A stretch of DNA of 64,000 nt from Bosea sp. F3-2. Lineage in GTDB: Bacteria; Pseudomonadota; Alphaproteobacteria; Rhizobiales; Beijerinckiaceae. The notes under the pieces were generated by a model. That model was not told the DNA's origin. It made no database searches and saw nothing but the letters and a program-made list of their open reading frames with translations. A program made the translations under genes and the position numbers. Of the stretch, positions 19,554 through 28,236 are shown piece by piece (positions within the stretch are counted from its first letter, which is position 1; each line of letters starts with the position of its first letter). The stretch spans positions 395,028-459,027 of the forward strand of contig NZ_CP042332.1 of assembly GCF_008253865.1 (NCBI RefSeq). The letters are read 5' to 3'.

Positions 19554-20557
19554 CAACGCAGCTCCACACGCGGATCGATCAGCGGATAAAGCAGGTCGAT
19601 GATGAGAACGCCGATGGAGACGGCGATGATCGAGACGGTCGTGACGCCAAGAACGAGCCCGTAATCACCGGCATAGACCGCGTCGACGAGGAGCGTGCCG
19701 ACCCCGGGATAGCCGAAGACCTTCTCTGTGATCACCGCGCCGTTGAAGATGCCGCCGAGCGACATGGCGAGCCCGGTGACCTGTGGCGCCAGCGCATTGC
19801 GCATGACGTAGGATCCGAGCACGCGGCGGCTGTCGAGCCCAGCAATCTCGGCATAGACCACGTAATCCTCGGTCACGACGTTGGAGACCAGCGAGCGCAT
19901 GCCGAGGAACCAGCTGCCGAGACCTATCAGGATCAACGAGAGCGCGGGCAGGATCGAATGCAGTAGGACGCTGGAGACGAAGGCCCAGTTCCAGCCCTGC
20001 GGCAGGTTCATCGCGGAGCCGCCGGTGATCGGCAGCACCGGCCAGAGGAAGCCGAAGACGACGAGCAGCATTAGCGCGACGATGTAATAGGGGATCGGGT
20101 GGATGCCCATTGCGATCACGCCCATCAGCTTCAGTGTGCGGTTGCGCTGGTAATAGCCGGCGAGGCCACCGAGCAGATTGCCGAGCACCCAGCTGATCAG
20201 CGTCGAGACGATCAGCAGCCCGGCGGTCCAGGGCAGCGCCCGGCCGATCAGGGTCGAGACCGGCGTGGGAAAGGCGGAGAGCGAGGGGCCGAAATCGCCG
20301 AGCAGCACCCGGCTCCAGAATGTGACGTATTGCTCGCTCGGCGTTCCCTTCAGGCCATAAAGCTCCTGAAGCGAGGCGCGCATCGCCGCGATCGCCTCGG
20401 GCGAAGTGCTGCCGAAGGAGGTCACAGCCGAGATCGACTGCTCGACCGGGTCGATCGGGGAGGCATGAGTGATCACGAAGGCCAGGTTGACGCCGATGAA
20501 GACGACCACGACGAACTGGACCAAGCGTTTCGCGAGGTAGGCGATGTAAGCGTTCAT
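19553..20557 (-). CDS. ABC transporter permease, DppB/OppB type
   Basis: The 334-residue protein starts MNAYIAYLAKRLVQFVVVVFIGVNLAFVITHASPIDP, the typical first helix and loop of DppB-like permeases. It ends with the EAA-like loop and GGIFNGAVITEKVFGYPGVGTLLVDAVYAGDYGLVLGV. It follows the binding-protein gene after a 106-base gap containing a GC-rich hairpin, then overlaps the second permease. Confidence 0.92.
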   Translation of the reverse strand: MNAYIAYLAKRLVQFVVVVFIGVNLAFVITHASPIDPVEQSISAVTSFGSTSPEAIAAMRASLQELYGLKGTPSEQYVTFWSRVLLGDFGPSLSAFPTPVSTLIGRALPWTAGLLIVSTLISWVLGNLLGGLAGYYQRNRTLKLMGVIAMGIHPIPYYIVALMLLVVFGFLWPVLPITGGSAMNLPQGWNWAFVSSVLLHSILPALSLILIGLGSWFLGMRSLVSNVVTEDYVVYAEIAGLDSRRVLGSYVMRNALAPQVTGLAMSLGGIFNGAVITEKVFGYPGVGTLLVDAVYAGDYGLVLGVTTVSIIAVSIGVLIIDLLYPLIDPRVELR

Positions 20558-20630
20558 GCGACCCCGAAAGCTCCACCTGGCCGGCGGCGAAGTGCCGCGC
20601 GCCGGCTGGCGATTGTCCTGGGAAGGAGGC

Positions 20631-20656
20631 GGGGCCGTCCCTCGAGGCGCGGCCCC
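20631..20656 (-). promoter_or_regulatory. Intercistronic GC-rich hairpin between binding protein and permease genes
   Basis: GGGGCCG and CGGCCCC pair over a 12-base loop just after the binding-protein stop. There is no T-run after it on the minus strand, so it is more likely an mRNA-stabilising or attenuating hairpin than a full terminator. Such elements often raise binding-protein levels over permease levels. Confidence 0.4.
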
Positions 20657-20663
20657 TGCCGGA

Positions 20664-22565
20664 TCACTTGGTCGGCTTCAGCCGTACGAACATGTAGCGG
20701 GAGTTGCCCCAGTTCGTGACCGGGTTGGCGTAAGGGTTGTCGGAGGTCGGGTAGCCGGTCCAGTAGGTCTGATCCATCGCCGTGAAGACGTTGTAGGCCA
20801 TCAGCGGGATGATCGGCATTTCGCGCGTCATCAGCTTGACGTAGTCGCGCCCGAGCTCGACGCCTTTGGGATCGTCGAAGCCGATCCTGCGGATGTCCTC
20901 GATGATCTTGTCGAGCTCGGGATGCGACCAGCGCTGCCAGTTGCGCAGCGGCTGCGGCTGGCCGGGTTGCGCGACGAACTGCGAATGCCAGCTGTCCATG
21001 AAATAGGACAGGTCCTGGTGCCCGCCCCAGGTCTCGACGCTCCAGCCGATGAAGCTGTCGAAGTCGCCGGCGGCGCGGCGGGTCAGCAGCGTGCCCTGCG
21101 CGACGTCGATGCGAGCGTCGATGCCGGCCTGCTTCCACTGCTGCACGATCATCGTGCCGGCGCGCGTCATCACCGGCCTCAGGTCACCCTCGACCATCAG
21201 CCTGACGACGAAGGGCTTGCCGTCCGGCGTCAGCCACTGGTTGCCCTGCTTGCGGAAGCCGGCGCGCGTCAGCAATTCGCCGGCCGCCGCGACATTGGTC
21301 TTCCACCAGCCGAGGCCGAAGGAATTGGCGATGACGGCGGGGTCGGATGGGATCTGCTCACCCATCGAGGGCCGCAGGAGGTCGGCGATCTGCTTACCCA
21401 CGGTCGGATCGTAAGGCTTGAACTTGCTCTTGCCGGTGTCGATCTCGAAATCCTTGAGCCAGGCCTCCATCGGCTTGTGGTAGGCCTCCGGATGGATGCC
21501 GGTCGGCGGAACGGCGATCGCCGAGATCGTCGCGGCGCCGCGATAGGCCGCCATCGACACCGCCTTGACGTCGATCATCAGCGCCAGTGCCCAGCGGACG
21601 TCGCGGTTCTTCAGGTTTTCGTTCTGGGTGTTGAAGATCACCGCCGGCAGGGTCGGATCCGGATGGCCGTAGGGGAAGCCCTTGAACCAGGCGCGGGTGC
21701 CCTTGTCCTGCTTCGCCAGGGTGAACATGCCTTCCGGCGCGATGTCGTGGATGACGTCGAGCTCATGATTGAGCTGGGCAATGACGCGCTTGTCCGGCGG
21801 CCCCGGGTCGATATAGGCGAGGTATTTCGGCCCGGGCTTGCCGAGGCTGCCGAGCGAGGTGCGCTGCCAGTCCTCGCGCAGCTGCCAGATGTACCACTTT
21901 CCGTCGGGGTCGAAGGAGTGCAGCGTATAGGCGCCGAGCGTGACCGGCTTGTTGAAGTCGAACTTCAGGGGGTCCTCGATCTTGTCGAAGACGTGTTTCG
22001 GCAGGATCCAGATCGCGCCCCAGCGGACCGTGAAATTGGTATGGAAGCGGGAATTCGGCTTCTTCAGCTTGAAGATCACCGTTTCCGCATCGGGTGCCTC
22101 GACGAGGGCGACGTTGTTCGCCAGCACCGCGGAGAAGCGCATGTTCGCGTTCTTGACCTGGATGTCGACGGTGGCCTTGACGTCCGCGGAGCTGAACTCC
22201 ACGCCGTCGCTCCAGAACAGGCCGCGCCGGAGCTTGACCTGCATCTCGGTGAAGTCGGCATTGTAGACCGGCTTGTCGGCGGCGAGCGAATTGTACCAGG
22301 GGCCGTCGAGGCCTTTCTCGGGGTCGATGTACCAGAGGGTGTCGAGCGCCGCCTGCTGCAGCCCGTTCGACTGGCTACCGGCGTTGATCGCCCAGATGTT
22401 GAACCAGCCGGCGTTCTTGATCGTCCCTTCCGGATTTTCGAGGATCAGGAGCTCATTGCGGGGAATATTCTGTGGAATGCCCTGCGCCGTGGCCGGCGCG
22501 GGTGAGAGCGGCATTGTCGCAGCCAATAGCGCAGCCGCAAGCAGCCAGGCGCGCAAACGCGTCAT
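20664..22565 (-). CDS. ABC transporter substrate-binding protein, family 5 (oligosaccharide type)
   Basis: The protein has 633 residues from ATG 22565, with GGAGG 5 bases ahead; a GTG at 22571 is the alternative. The signal peptide is LRAWLLAAALLAATMPLSPAPATA. At over 600 residues it is longer than dipeptide-binding proteins and resembles family-5 members that bind oligosaccharides. Seen motifs are LDTLWYIDPEKGLDGPWYNSL and LRRGLFWSDGVEFSSADVKATVD. It is first in an operon with two permeases, two ATPases and an arabinofuranosidase, so an arabino-oligosaccharide ligand is likely. Confidence 0.9.
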   Translation of the reverse strand: MTRLRAWLLAAALLAATMPLSPAPATAQGIPQNIPRNELLILENPEGTIKNAGWFNIWAINAGSQSNGLQQAALDTLWYIDPEKGLDGPWYNSLAADKPVYNADFTEMQVKLRRGLFWSDGVEFSSADVKATVDIQVKNANMRFSAVLANNVALVEAPDAETVIFKLKKPNSRFHTNFTVRWGAIWILPKHVFDKIEDPLKFDFNKPVTLGAYTLHSFDPDGKWYIWQLREDWQRTSLGSLGKPGPKYLAYIDPGPPDKRVIAQLNHELDVIHDIAPEGMFTLAKQDKGTRAWFKGFPYGHPDPTLPAVIFNTQNENLKNRDVRWALALMIDVKAVSMAAYRGAATISAIAVPPTGIHPEAYHKPMEAWLKDFEIDTGKSKFKPYDPTVGKQIADLLRPSMGEQIPSDPAVIANSFGLGWWKTNVAAAGELLTRAGFRKQGNQWLTPDGKPFVVRLMVEGDLRPVMTRAGTMIVQQWKQAGIDARIDVAQGTLLTRRAAGDFDSFIGWSVETWGGHQDLSYFMDSWHSQFVAQPGQPQPLRNWQRWSHPELDKIIEDIRRIGFDDPKGVELGRDYVKLMTREMPIIPLMAYNVFTAMDQTYWTGYPTSDNPYANPVTNWGNSRYMFVRLKPTK

Positions 22566-22643
22566 CGTCACCTCCCTGAACGGGGCGTTTCTCGCCCTTT
22601 ATGGTCGGGAGCTTAGGCGCCGCCCAAAATCGGGGCAACGGCG

Positions 22644-22658
22644 GATATGATCCATATC
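22644..22658. promoter_or_regulatory. Palindrome GATATG-ATC-CATATC upstream of the arabinoside operon
   Basis: A perfect 6-3-6 inverted repeat lies 78 bases upstream of the binding-protein ATG, in an AT-rich stretch between it and the broken LacI gene. It is placed as an operator would be. Either the truncated LacI regulator (formerly) or the operon's own ArsR-type regulator could bind it. Confidence 0.4.
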
Positions 22659-22749
22659 AGAAGGTTAGATATAGAATGATTATCACGCTGATTTTTATAG
22701 CTTTTTCTTGATAGCTTACTTCGGCAAGTGAGCATTCAAAGCCTGTTGA

Positions 22750-23232
22750 TCAAGGGAGATTGTCCCGCAGGAAAATATCGATGCCGATGCGCTCCTGATC
22801 CGGAAACAGCGGATCGCCAGAGCAATATGCGAGGAGCAGGCGTGCGGCCGAGCGCGCCTCGTGACCGAGGTTCCGGCTGATGATCGCGTCGACCTCGCCG
22901 CGCACCAGGAAGCGACGGGTGTGTGCGGTGAGTTCATGGGCGATCCAGACGATGGCGCTGCTGCGGCCCGCTTCGTTCAGCGCTGCGGCGATGCCGCGAT
23001 TGCCGGCGCCGACATTGTAGATTCCGATGAGGTCGGGCTTCTCGCGCAGCAGCGAAACGCTGGCGCGGCAGGTGAGCTCGTTGTCGTCCTTGCCCTCGAC
23101 CGCTGGGAAGACGGTGAGTCGTGGATACTCGACCGTCAGAGCCTGATTGAAGCCGAACTGGCGCTCGGCATGATCGCGCGGCGCCAGCGATCCGGCCATC
23201 ACGCCGACAGCCCCGGACCTGCCGTGCAGGAA
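22750..23232 (-). pseudogene. LacI-family regulator, C-terminal ligand-binding part only
   Basis: The frame reads FLHGRSGAVGVMAGSL and continues to VDAIISRNLGHEARSAARLLL and ERIGIDIFLRDNLP with a normal stop. This is the second half of a LacI-type periplasmic-binding-like domain. The helix-turn-helix and the first half (about 180 residues) are missing. Upstream sequence in the same frame is unrelated and runs into a dehydrogenase remnant. It lies divergently next to the arabinoside operon promoter region and may once have regulated it. It cannot bind DNA now. Confidence 0.8.
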
Positions 23233-23257
23233 ACACGAGACGGCCGGAGCTGCGCGT

Positions 23258-23905
23258 TCAGGCGACCTCGACGAGCGCTTTGACGACGCCGGCGGCGGGA
23301 TCGGTCAGGCTTGCGAATGCCCGAGGTACGTCGGCCAGCTGCATACGATGGGTGATCAGGGCGTCGCGCACCTCACCGGCGCGCAAGGCCGCCATCACGC
23401 GTTCGAAATCCCCGATCGTGGCGTTGCGGCTGCCGAGCAGCGTGGTCTCGCGCTTGTGGAATTCGGGATCGGAGAAGCTGATCTCGCCCGCCACGATCGA
23501 GACGAGCACATAATTGCCGCCATGAGCGACGAAGCCGAAGCCGCGCTCGATCGCCTTGGGATTGCCGGTGGCGTCGAAGACGGTGTCGAAGAACTCGCCA
23601 TCGGTGAGGGCCGAGAGCGCATCGACGTCGCCTTCGCCGAGCTCGACGGTGGAGGCGATGCCGAGATGCGAGCGGGCGAAGGCGAGCCGGTCGGCGCGGC
23701 CGTCGATCAGCGTCACCTCCGCCCCTTCGAGCCGGGCGAAGATCGCAACCGCGAGCCCGATCGGCCCCGCTCCGGCGATCAGCACCCGGTCGCCCGCTCC
23801 GGTGCTGGCCCGCGCGACCGCATGGGCGCCGATCGCCAGGAACTCGACCATCGCCGCCTGGTCGACGCTCAGCCCCTCGGCCTTCAGGACGAAGGGTTCC
23901 GGAAG
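23258..23905 (-). pseudogene. Polyol/zinc-type alcohol dehydrogenase, C-terminal half
   Basis: From LPEPFVLKAEGLSVDQAAMVEFLAIGAHAV onward this is the NAD-binding and C-terminal part of a sorbitol/threonine dehydrogenase-like protein, with the Rossmann motif VLIAGAGPIGLAVA. The N-terminal GroES-like half with the zinc ligands is absent. Upstream codons (rich in Arg and Pro) are out-of-frame LivF sequence. The gene ends normally at 23258, 25 bases before the LacI fragment begins. Confidence 0.78.
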
Positions 23906-23919
23906 GCAGAGATACGCAG

Positions 23920-24078
23920 CGCGGCACCACCGTTCTGCTCGTGGAGCAGAATGTCGGGCTCGCACTCGCGATCGCCGACCGTGCCTATGTGATGGAAAGC
24001 GGCGCCGTGGTCCATGCCGACACCGCGCAGGCCATGCTGGCGGACCAATCCGTTCAGGAACTCTACCTCGCCGTTTGA
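23920..24078 (+). pseudogene. LivF C-terminal fragment (branched-chain amino-acid ABC ATPase)
   Basis: The plus strand reads RGTTVLLVEQNVGLALAIA then DRAYVMESGAVVHADTAQAM and a normal TGA stop. This is the invariant end of LivF-type ATPases, including the H-loop-replacing VEQN. Only about 52 residues remain, joined back to back with the dehydrogenase remnant on the other strand. Confidence 0.75.
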
Positions 24079-24136
24079 CCTGCTGTTGTCCCGGCAAAGC
24101 CAAGGATGACCGCGTGTTCCATGAAAAATCAGCAGG

Positions 24137-24172
24137 CAAAAAACGACCGCGTCGGGAAGGCCCGGCGCGGTC
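24137..24172 (-). terminator. Rho-independent terminator of the old yellow enzyme gene
   Basis: On the minus strand GACCGCG and CGCGGTC pair with further G/C pairing inside, and the hairpin is followed by G and six T. It lies 31 bases past the reductase stop codon. Confidence 0.75.
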
Positions 24173-24202
24173 CCTGTCAGGGCAAAAGCTGTCCCGGCCG
24201 CG

Positions 24203-25291
24203 TCAGGCTGCCGAGGAGGTGAGGGCGGGATAGTCGAGATAGCCTTCGGCGCCCTGCGAATACCAGGTTTCCATGTCGTCCGGGTTGAGGGCAGCGCCCA
24301 TCGCGAAGCGTTCGGGCAAGTCCGGATTCGCCAGGAAGGCACGCCCAAAAGTGATCGCGTTGGCTTCGCCGGCGGCGATGACCGCGCTGGCGCGCGCCAG
24401 GTCGAAATCCGAGTTCAGGACCAGCGGCCCGTCGAACGCCTTGCGGATCACCGGCGCCATCGGCGGGTGATCGGGTCTGCCGCGCGTGCCGTTGGGCGGC
24501 GGCTCGCGCAGTTCGAGGAAAGCGATGCCGAGCGCGGACAGGGCCTGCGCCGCCGCGCGGAAGAGCGGCACCGGCTGCGGATCGTTCACGCCCTGGGATT
24601 CGCCATTGGGCGAGAGCCGCACCGCTAGCCTGTCGGCTCCGACGACGCCGGCGACCGCCTCGCTGACCTCGCGCAGCAGGCGCGTGCGGTTCTCGATCGA
24701 GCCGCCATAGGCGTCCATCCGCAGGTTCGCGCTGGAACGCAGGAACTGGTCGATCAGGTAGCCATTGGCGGCATGGAGCTGGACACCGTCGAAGCCGGCG
24801 CGCAGTGCGTTGTCCGCTGCCCGGCGGTAATCCTCGACGACGCGCGGGATCTCTCCGATCTCCAAGGCGCGCGCCTGGGCGTAGGGCTGCTTGCCATCAT
24901 AGGTGTGGGCCAGCCCCGGGGCGGTCGTCGACGAGGAGGAGACTGGCGCGGCGCCGTTGCGCAGGCTCGGGTGCACGACGCGGCCCATGTGCCAGAGCTG
25001 GCAGAAAATGCGCCCTCCGGCGGCATGGACCGCATCGGTGACGCGGGTCCAGCCGGCGACCTGGTCGTCCGACCAGATGCCGGTGGCGAAGGGCCAGCCC
25101 AGCCCTTCGCGGCTAATGCCTGTCGCCTCGCTGATGATCAGGCCGGCGCCGGCGCGCTGCGCGTAGTAGTCGGCCATGATCGGGGTTGGCAGATGGTCGC
25201 GCGTCCCGCGGGCGCGAGTCAGCGGGGCCATGAAGATGCGGTTCGGCGCCTGCACGGCCCCGATACGGATCGGATCGAACAAGATCGGCAT
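24203..25291 (-). CDS. Alkene reductase, old yellow enzyme family (NemA-like)
   Basis: The 362-residue FMN-dependent enzyme reduces activated C=C bonds or nitro/nitrate esters with NAD(P)H. It begins with the conserved MAPLTRARGT strand. The substrate-binding pair His173/Asn176 and proton donor Tyr178 sit in LHAANGYLIDQF. RTRLLREVSEAV and FGRAFLANPDLPERF are typical of the C-terminal barrel. It is the first intact gene in a stretch of remnants and may be co-transcribed with the cupin gene that lies 33 bases upstream. A physiological role in electrophile or quinone detoxification is usual for the family. Confidence 0.92.
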   Translation of the reverse strand: MPILFDPIRIGAVQAPNRIFMAPLTRARGTRDHLPTPIMADYYAQRAGAGLIISEATGISREGLGWPFATGIWSDDQVAGWTRVTDAVHAAGGRIFCQLWHMGRVVHPSLRNGAAPVSSSSTTAPGLAHTYDGKQPYAQARALEIGEIPRVVEDYRRAADNALRAGFDGVQLHAANGYLIDQFLRSSANLRMDAYGGSIENRTRLLREVSEAVAGVVGADRLAVRLSPNGESQGVNDPQPVPLFRAAAQALSALGIAFLELREPPPNGTRGRPDHPPMAPVIRKAFDGPLVLNSDFDLARASAVIAAGEANAITFGRAFLANPDLPERFAMGAALNPDDMETWYSQGAEGYLDYPALTSSAA

Positions 25292-25324
25292 GTGGTTTCC
25301 CGGAATCTGGAAGGTGAGCGCGCG

Positions 25325-25735
25325 TCAGGCGGCTGGCAGCGGGGCGTTCGCCCCTTGCTTGAACTCGACGGTGGTGAAGACGAGCTCGGTGTCGCCGGTG
25401 TTGGTCAGGTCGTGGATCATGAACTCGCCCGAGCCATAGGCGTGGTGCTGGGTGTCGCCGGGCTTGTAGGAGACTTCCGCCACGCGGCCGTCGGCGTATT
25501 GGGAGCGCGCGCTGCCGCCCGTCACAGCGGTCCAGAAATAATCCAGGACATGGGTGTGGAAGCCGATGCGCTCGCCGGGCTGCAGGGCCAGTGCCCAGAC
25601 CCGGACGCGGTCGGTCTCGGACACGAGCTGCGTACCGACGAGACCACGGCCGAGATTGGCTTCGAACTCGGCGCGGTCATGGGCCGAGAGGTTCGCGGGA
25701 GGGTTGGGCCAGACGAAATCGCTGTTCTGGGTCAT
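25325..25735 (-). CDS. Small cupin-domain protein
   Basis: The protein has 136 residues from ATG 25735, with GGA 9 bases ahead; another ATG at 25744 is too close to the ribosome site. The core has the single-domain cupin pattern LQPGERIGFHTHVLDYFWTAVTGG, with a GxxxxxHxH-type metal-binding start, and YKPGDTQHHAYGSGEFMIHDLTN in the second motif. Function is unknown. It precedes the old yellow enzyme gene on the same strand, which suggests a small detoxification unit. Confidence 0.75.
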   Translation of the reverse strand: MTQNSDFVWPNPPANLSAHDRAEFEANLGRGLVGTQLVSETDRVRVWALALQPGERIGFHTHVLDYFWTAVTGGSARSQYADGRVAEVSYKPGDTQHHAYGSGEFMIHDLTNTGDTELVFTTVEFKQGANAPLPAA

Positions 25736-25780
25736 CGGTCTCATCCTTTCTGTCGCTGTTGCAAGGAAGCGGTCGTCGCG

Positions 25781-26296
25781 TCAGGCGGCGATGCCGGTCG
25801 AAACTGCGGTTTCCGTCATCACGGCCTCGGGCTTGCGGTGGCGTTCGGCCAGCTCGCGCTCCGCCGGCGTAAGGAGCTGGGCCTGCATGTAGGCGCCGAG
25901 GTCGCGGGCGCGCTTGATCACCGCCCGCCCATAGGGCAGGCGCTCGGCCTCGAAGGCGGCCAGGCCGGCGGCGATGTCGTCGCCATGGGCCTCGAGGGCA
26001 CGGGCGAGCGACCAGGCGTCGGCCGCCGCCTTGGTCACGCCCATGCCGACATGCGGGCGGGCGACGAAGGCGGCGTCGCCGATCAGGGCGACGCGGCCCT
26101 GGATGGCCATCCAGGGTGTTTCCAGATCCTGGATCGACTGGATGAAGGGCTGCGAGGTTTTCTCGACGACTTCCGCGAACTGAGGCGACAGCAGCCTCCG
26201 GGCGGCCTGCCGCATCTCCTGCTGGACCGCCGGCCGGATCTTGTTGGGCGGGATGGAGAGCTCGTGCTGCACGCCGTCCACGATGACCAGTTGGGC
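25781..26296 (-). pseudogene. FAD-dependent monooxygenase, C-terminal part
   Basis: GRVALIGDAAFVARPHVGMGVTKAAADAWSLARAL is the FAD-ribityl GD motif of PheA/UbiH-type hydroxylases, here in the HVGMG form of salicylate- or 2,6-dihydroxypyridine-hydroxylase relatives. The first 200 or so residues with the GxGxxG motif are missing. At its 5' side the frame runs directly into a phosphoesterase fragment of the opposite strand at about 26300. The remaining 170 codons are open, so the truncation is probably recent. Confidence 0.75.
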
Positions 26297-26299
26297 AGC

Positions 26300-27023
26300 C
26301 TCATCCACGCGTTCTACCAGCAGCAGGCGCAGATCAACGGCGGCAAGATGGACCGTTTTGCCTTGGCTTCAGACGCCAAGGGCTATGCCATGGCCGCTTG
26401 GGACGGCTCCTCTCTGAAGATGTTCGAGCTGGCGAAGCGCTACACCCTTGCCGACAACTTCTTCCATGCGGCCTTCGGCGGCTCGTTCCTGAACCATTTC
26501 TGGCTGGTTTGCGCCTGCACGCCGGTCTACCCGAATGCGCCGGAGAAGATCGTCGCGAAGCTCGATTCCAACGGGACGATGGTGCAGGACGGCTTCGTCA
26601 CGCCCGACGGCTACGCCGTGAACACGCTGGAGCCGATCGGCGGACCGCATGAGCACAAGACCAAGCCGGAGCGTTTGCTTCCCGTCCAAACTCTGCCCAC
26701 GATCGGGGATCGGCTGGCGGAGAAAGGCGTCAGTTGGGCCTGGTACAGCGGCGGCTGGAACGAAGCAGAGTGTGATCGTCACCTATGACGAGAACGGAGG
26801 CTTCTGGGATCACGTCGCCCCGCCCTCCCGCGACCGCTGGGGGCCGGGTGTTCGGGTCCCGACGCTGATCGTGTCCCCTTTCGCGAAGAAGGGGTTCGTC
26901 GATCATGCGCTGTATGACACGACGGCGGTGCTCAAGCTGATCGAGACCCGTTTCGATGTCGCCCCGCTGACCGAGGCGGATGCCAAGGCCCCTCTGATGA
27001 GCAACGCCTTCGACTTCAATTGA
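26300..27023 (+). pseudogene. Acid phosphatase/phospholipase C-type phosphoesterase, broken
   Basis: From HAFYQQQAQINGGKMDRFAL to WAWYSGGWNEA this is the middle of an AcpA-like phosphoesterase (phospholipase C superfamily). The sequence then jumps frame near 26768 to SVIVTYDENGGFWDHVAPP and reaches the normal C-terminus. The N-terminus is missing, and roughly 100 residues are deleted at the frame change. VTYDENGGFWDHV holds metal-binding residues, so the site is partly retained, but no working enzyme can result. Confidence 0.75.
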
Positions 27024-27024
27024 T

Positions 27025-27186
27025 CGGCTGCCGGAGATCAGCCGTCGGCTCAGCTTCGAGACTCTGCGCGATCTGCCGGATTTCGAGAGGCTCGAGACTG
27101 GCGGTCGGCTGAGCCGGGACAGGCTGCTCGCGGCCATCGATCTCAATCCGCCGGCGGCAGACCATCCCGGTGACGACGAGACATAG
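27025..27186 (+). pseudogene. Possible ScpB C-terminal remnant
   Basis: Immediately after the phosphoesterase stop the other frame reads RRLSFETLRDLPDFERLETG then RLSRDRLLAAIDL to TAG 27184-27186. This resembles the tail of alphaproteobacterial segregation/condensation protein B (…LRDLPDxExLExAGLLSKxKLLA). About 53 residues survive. The family assignment is from memory of the motif only. Confidence 0.4.
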
Positions 27187-27563
27187 GCGCTGCGTTCGGG
27201 CGCGAAATTATAAGGCTTGGAGCTGCTTGGCCGAGGTCCGAGCAGACCGCTCTATCCCGAACGGGCTCATACGAAACCTTCTGATCATCGCGAAGCTCGC
27301 ACACCCGCTCCTCGAGCCGCCGCATTTCCGAGCTGCCGACGACGGGCTCGTCCGAATCCACCGCTGCCGGGCCTCCCGCGCTCGCTCAACAGACGGCGCC
27401 AGCGATACAGAAGATTGAGCGCCACCCCGTTGCGCCGGGCAACCGACGACACCGTCTCGCCCGGCTTGAAACTCTGCTCGATGATCCGCAGTTTCGCTTC
27501 CATCAACCAATGACGACGCCGCGCCTCGCCCGTGATCACCTCATCCGTCGAGGACACCGGCAT
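27143..27563 (-). mobile_element. Transposase OrfA remnant (IS66/IS3-type helix-turn-helix protein)
   Basis: Minus-strand frames read EVITGEARRRHWLMEAKLRII then ETVSSVARRNGVALNLLYRWRRLLSE, the helix-turn-helix of IS66 TnpA or IS3 OrfA. In a second frame SSEMRRLEERVCELRDDQKVS gives the following coiled coil. A frameshift separates the two, and neither OrfB nor terminal repeats are seen. It abuts the truncated sensor-kinase fragment. Confidence 0.7.
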
Positions 27564-27664
27564 TGATCTGTTTCAGCGCTCCGAAGGAGGTGTTGTGGCC
27601 CGACGAAGCGGGCGCTGGCGAGGTCTGTGCTTTCGCTTGGCCGCTCAGCCCGGGACCTGCTACG

Positions 27665-28147
27665 GCCGAAGCGAGCGCTCGCGAGCATCCCCATCGCGGC
27701 ATAATTCACCGGCGCAGCTTGGTTGTTGCCGCGATCGAGGCTGAGATTGGCGACCCTGCAGATGCTGAGCGCGACGAGGTTCTCGTCGATATACTCGGCC
27801 GGCAAGCTCAGCTTGGTGAGGAGATCGAGCGTCGCCAGGGTCTCCGGATCCCGCATGAGCGGCAAGTCCAGGATATCCTCGATCGTCCGGTCCCCCAGGA
27901 GCGCCCAGAAGCGCTCGCATTCGAGACGCGCTTCCGTCTGGCTCGGGTGCGCGGACCAGTCGATGCCGCTTCGCTGCAAGCCTCTCAGGGCGACGGCGAC
28001 CGCGCTCTCGCCGTCACCGAGCATCGTGTGAAGATTGACCAGCCGACGCGCGACGGCACATTGCTGGACTGTGCCGACCGATCGCGCCATCAGAGCATTC
28101 AGACGCTCTTCGGCGGCTGCCAGCGCGCCCGTGCAGACCTCGCGCGG
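27665..28147 (-). pseudogene. Middle fragment of a giant AAA ATPase/sensor kinase
   Basis: The frame from AAAEERLNALMARSVGTVQQCAVARRLVN through IEDILDLPLMRDPETLATLDLLTKL to NYAAMGMLASARFG matches the TPR-like middle region of trifunctional Ser/Thr-kinase/AAA ATPase/histidine-kinase proteins, which have about 1,800 residues. Only some 160 residues are left. One side ends near the transposase remnant, which may have cut it. Confidence 0.7.
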
Positions 28148-28236
28148 GCGCAGTGGCCATCGTGAAGAGCGAGCCGGCAACGAGAATTGGCGGCGCACGA
28201 GGTCTTGCGCGCCGCCAGGCTCCGATTTCGAGAGAG

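Noticed and set aside
20556..22505. 649-codon plus-strand open frame
   Set aside because: It is the complement of the substrate-binding protein gene with no recognisable motif.
24773..26299. Plus-strand frame leading into the phosphoesterase
   Set aside because: The first 1.5 kb is antisense to the OYE, cupin and monooxygenase genes; only the part from about 26300 is phosphoesterase-like.
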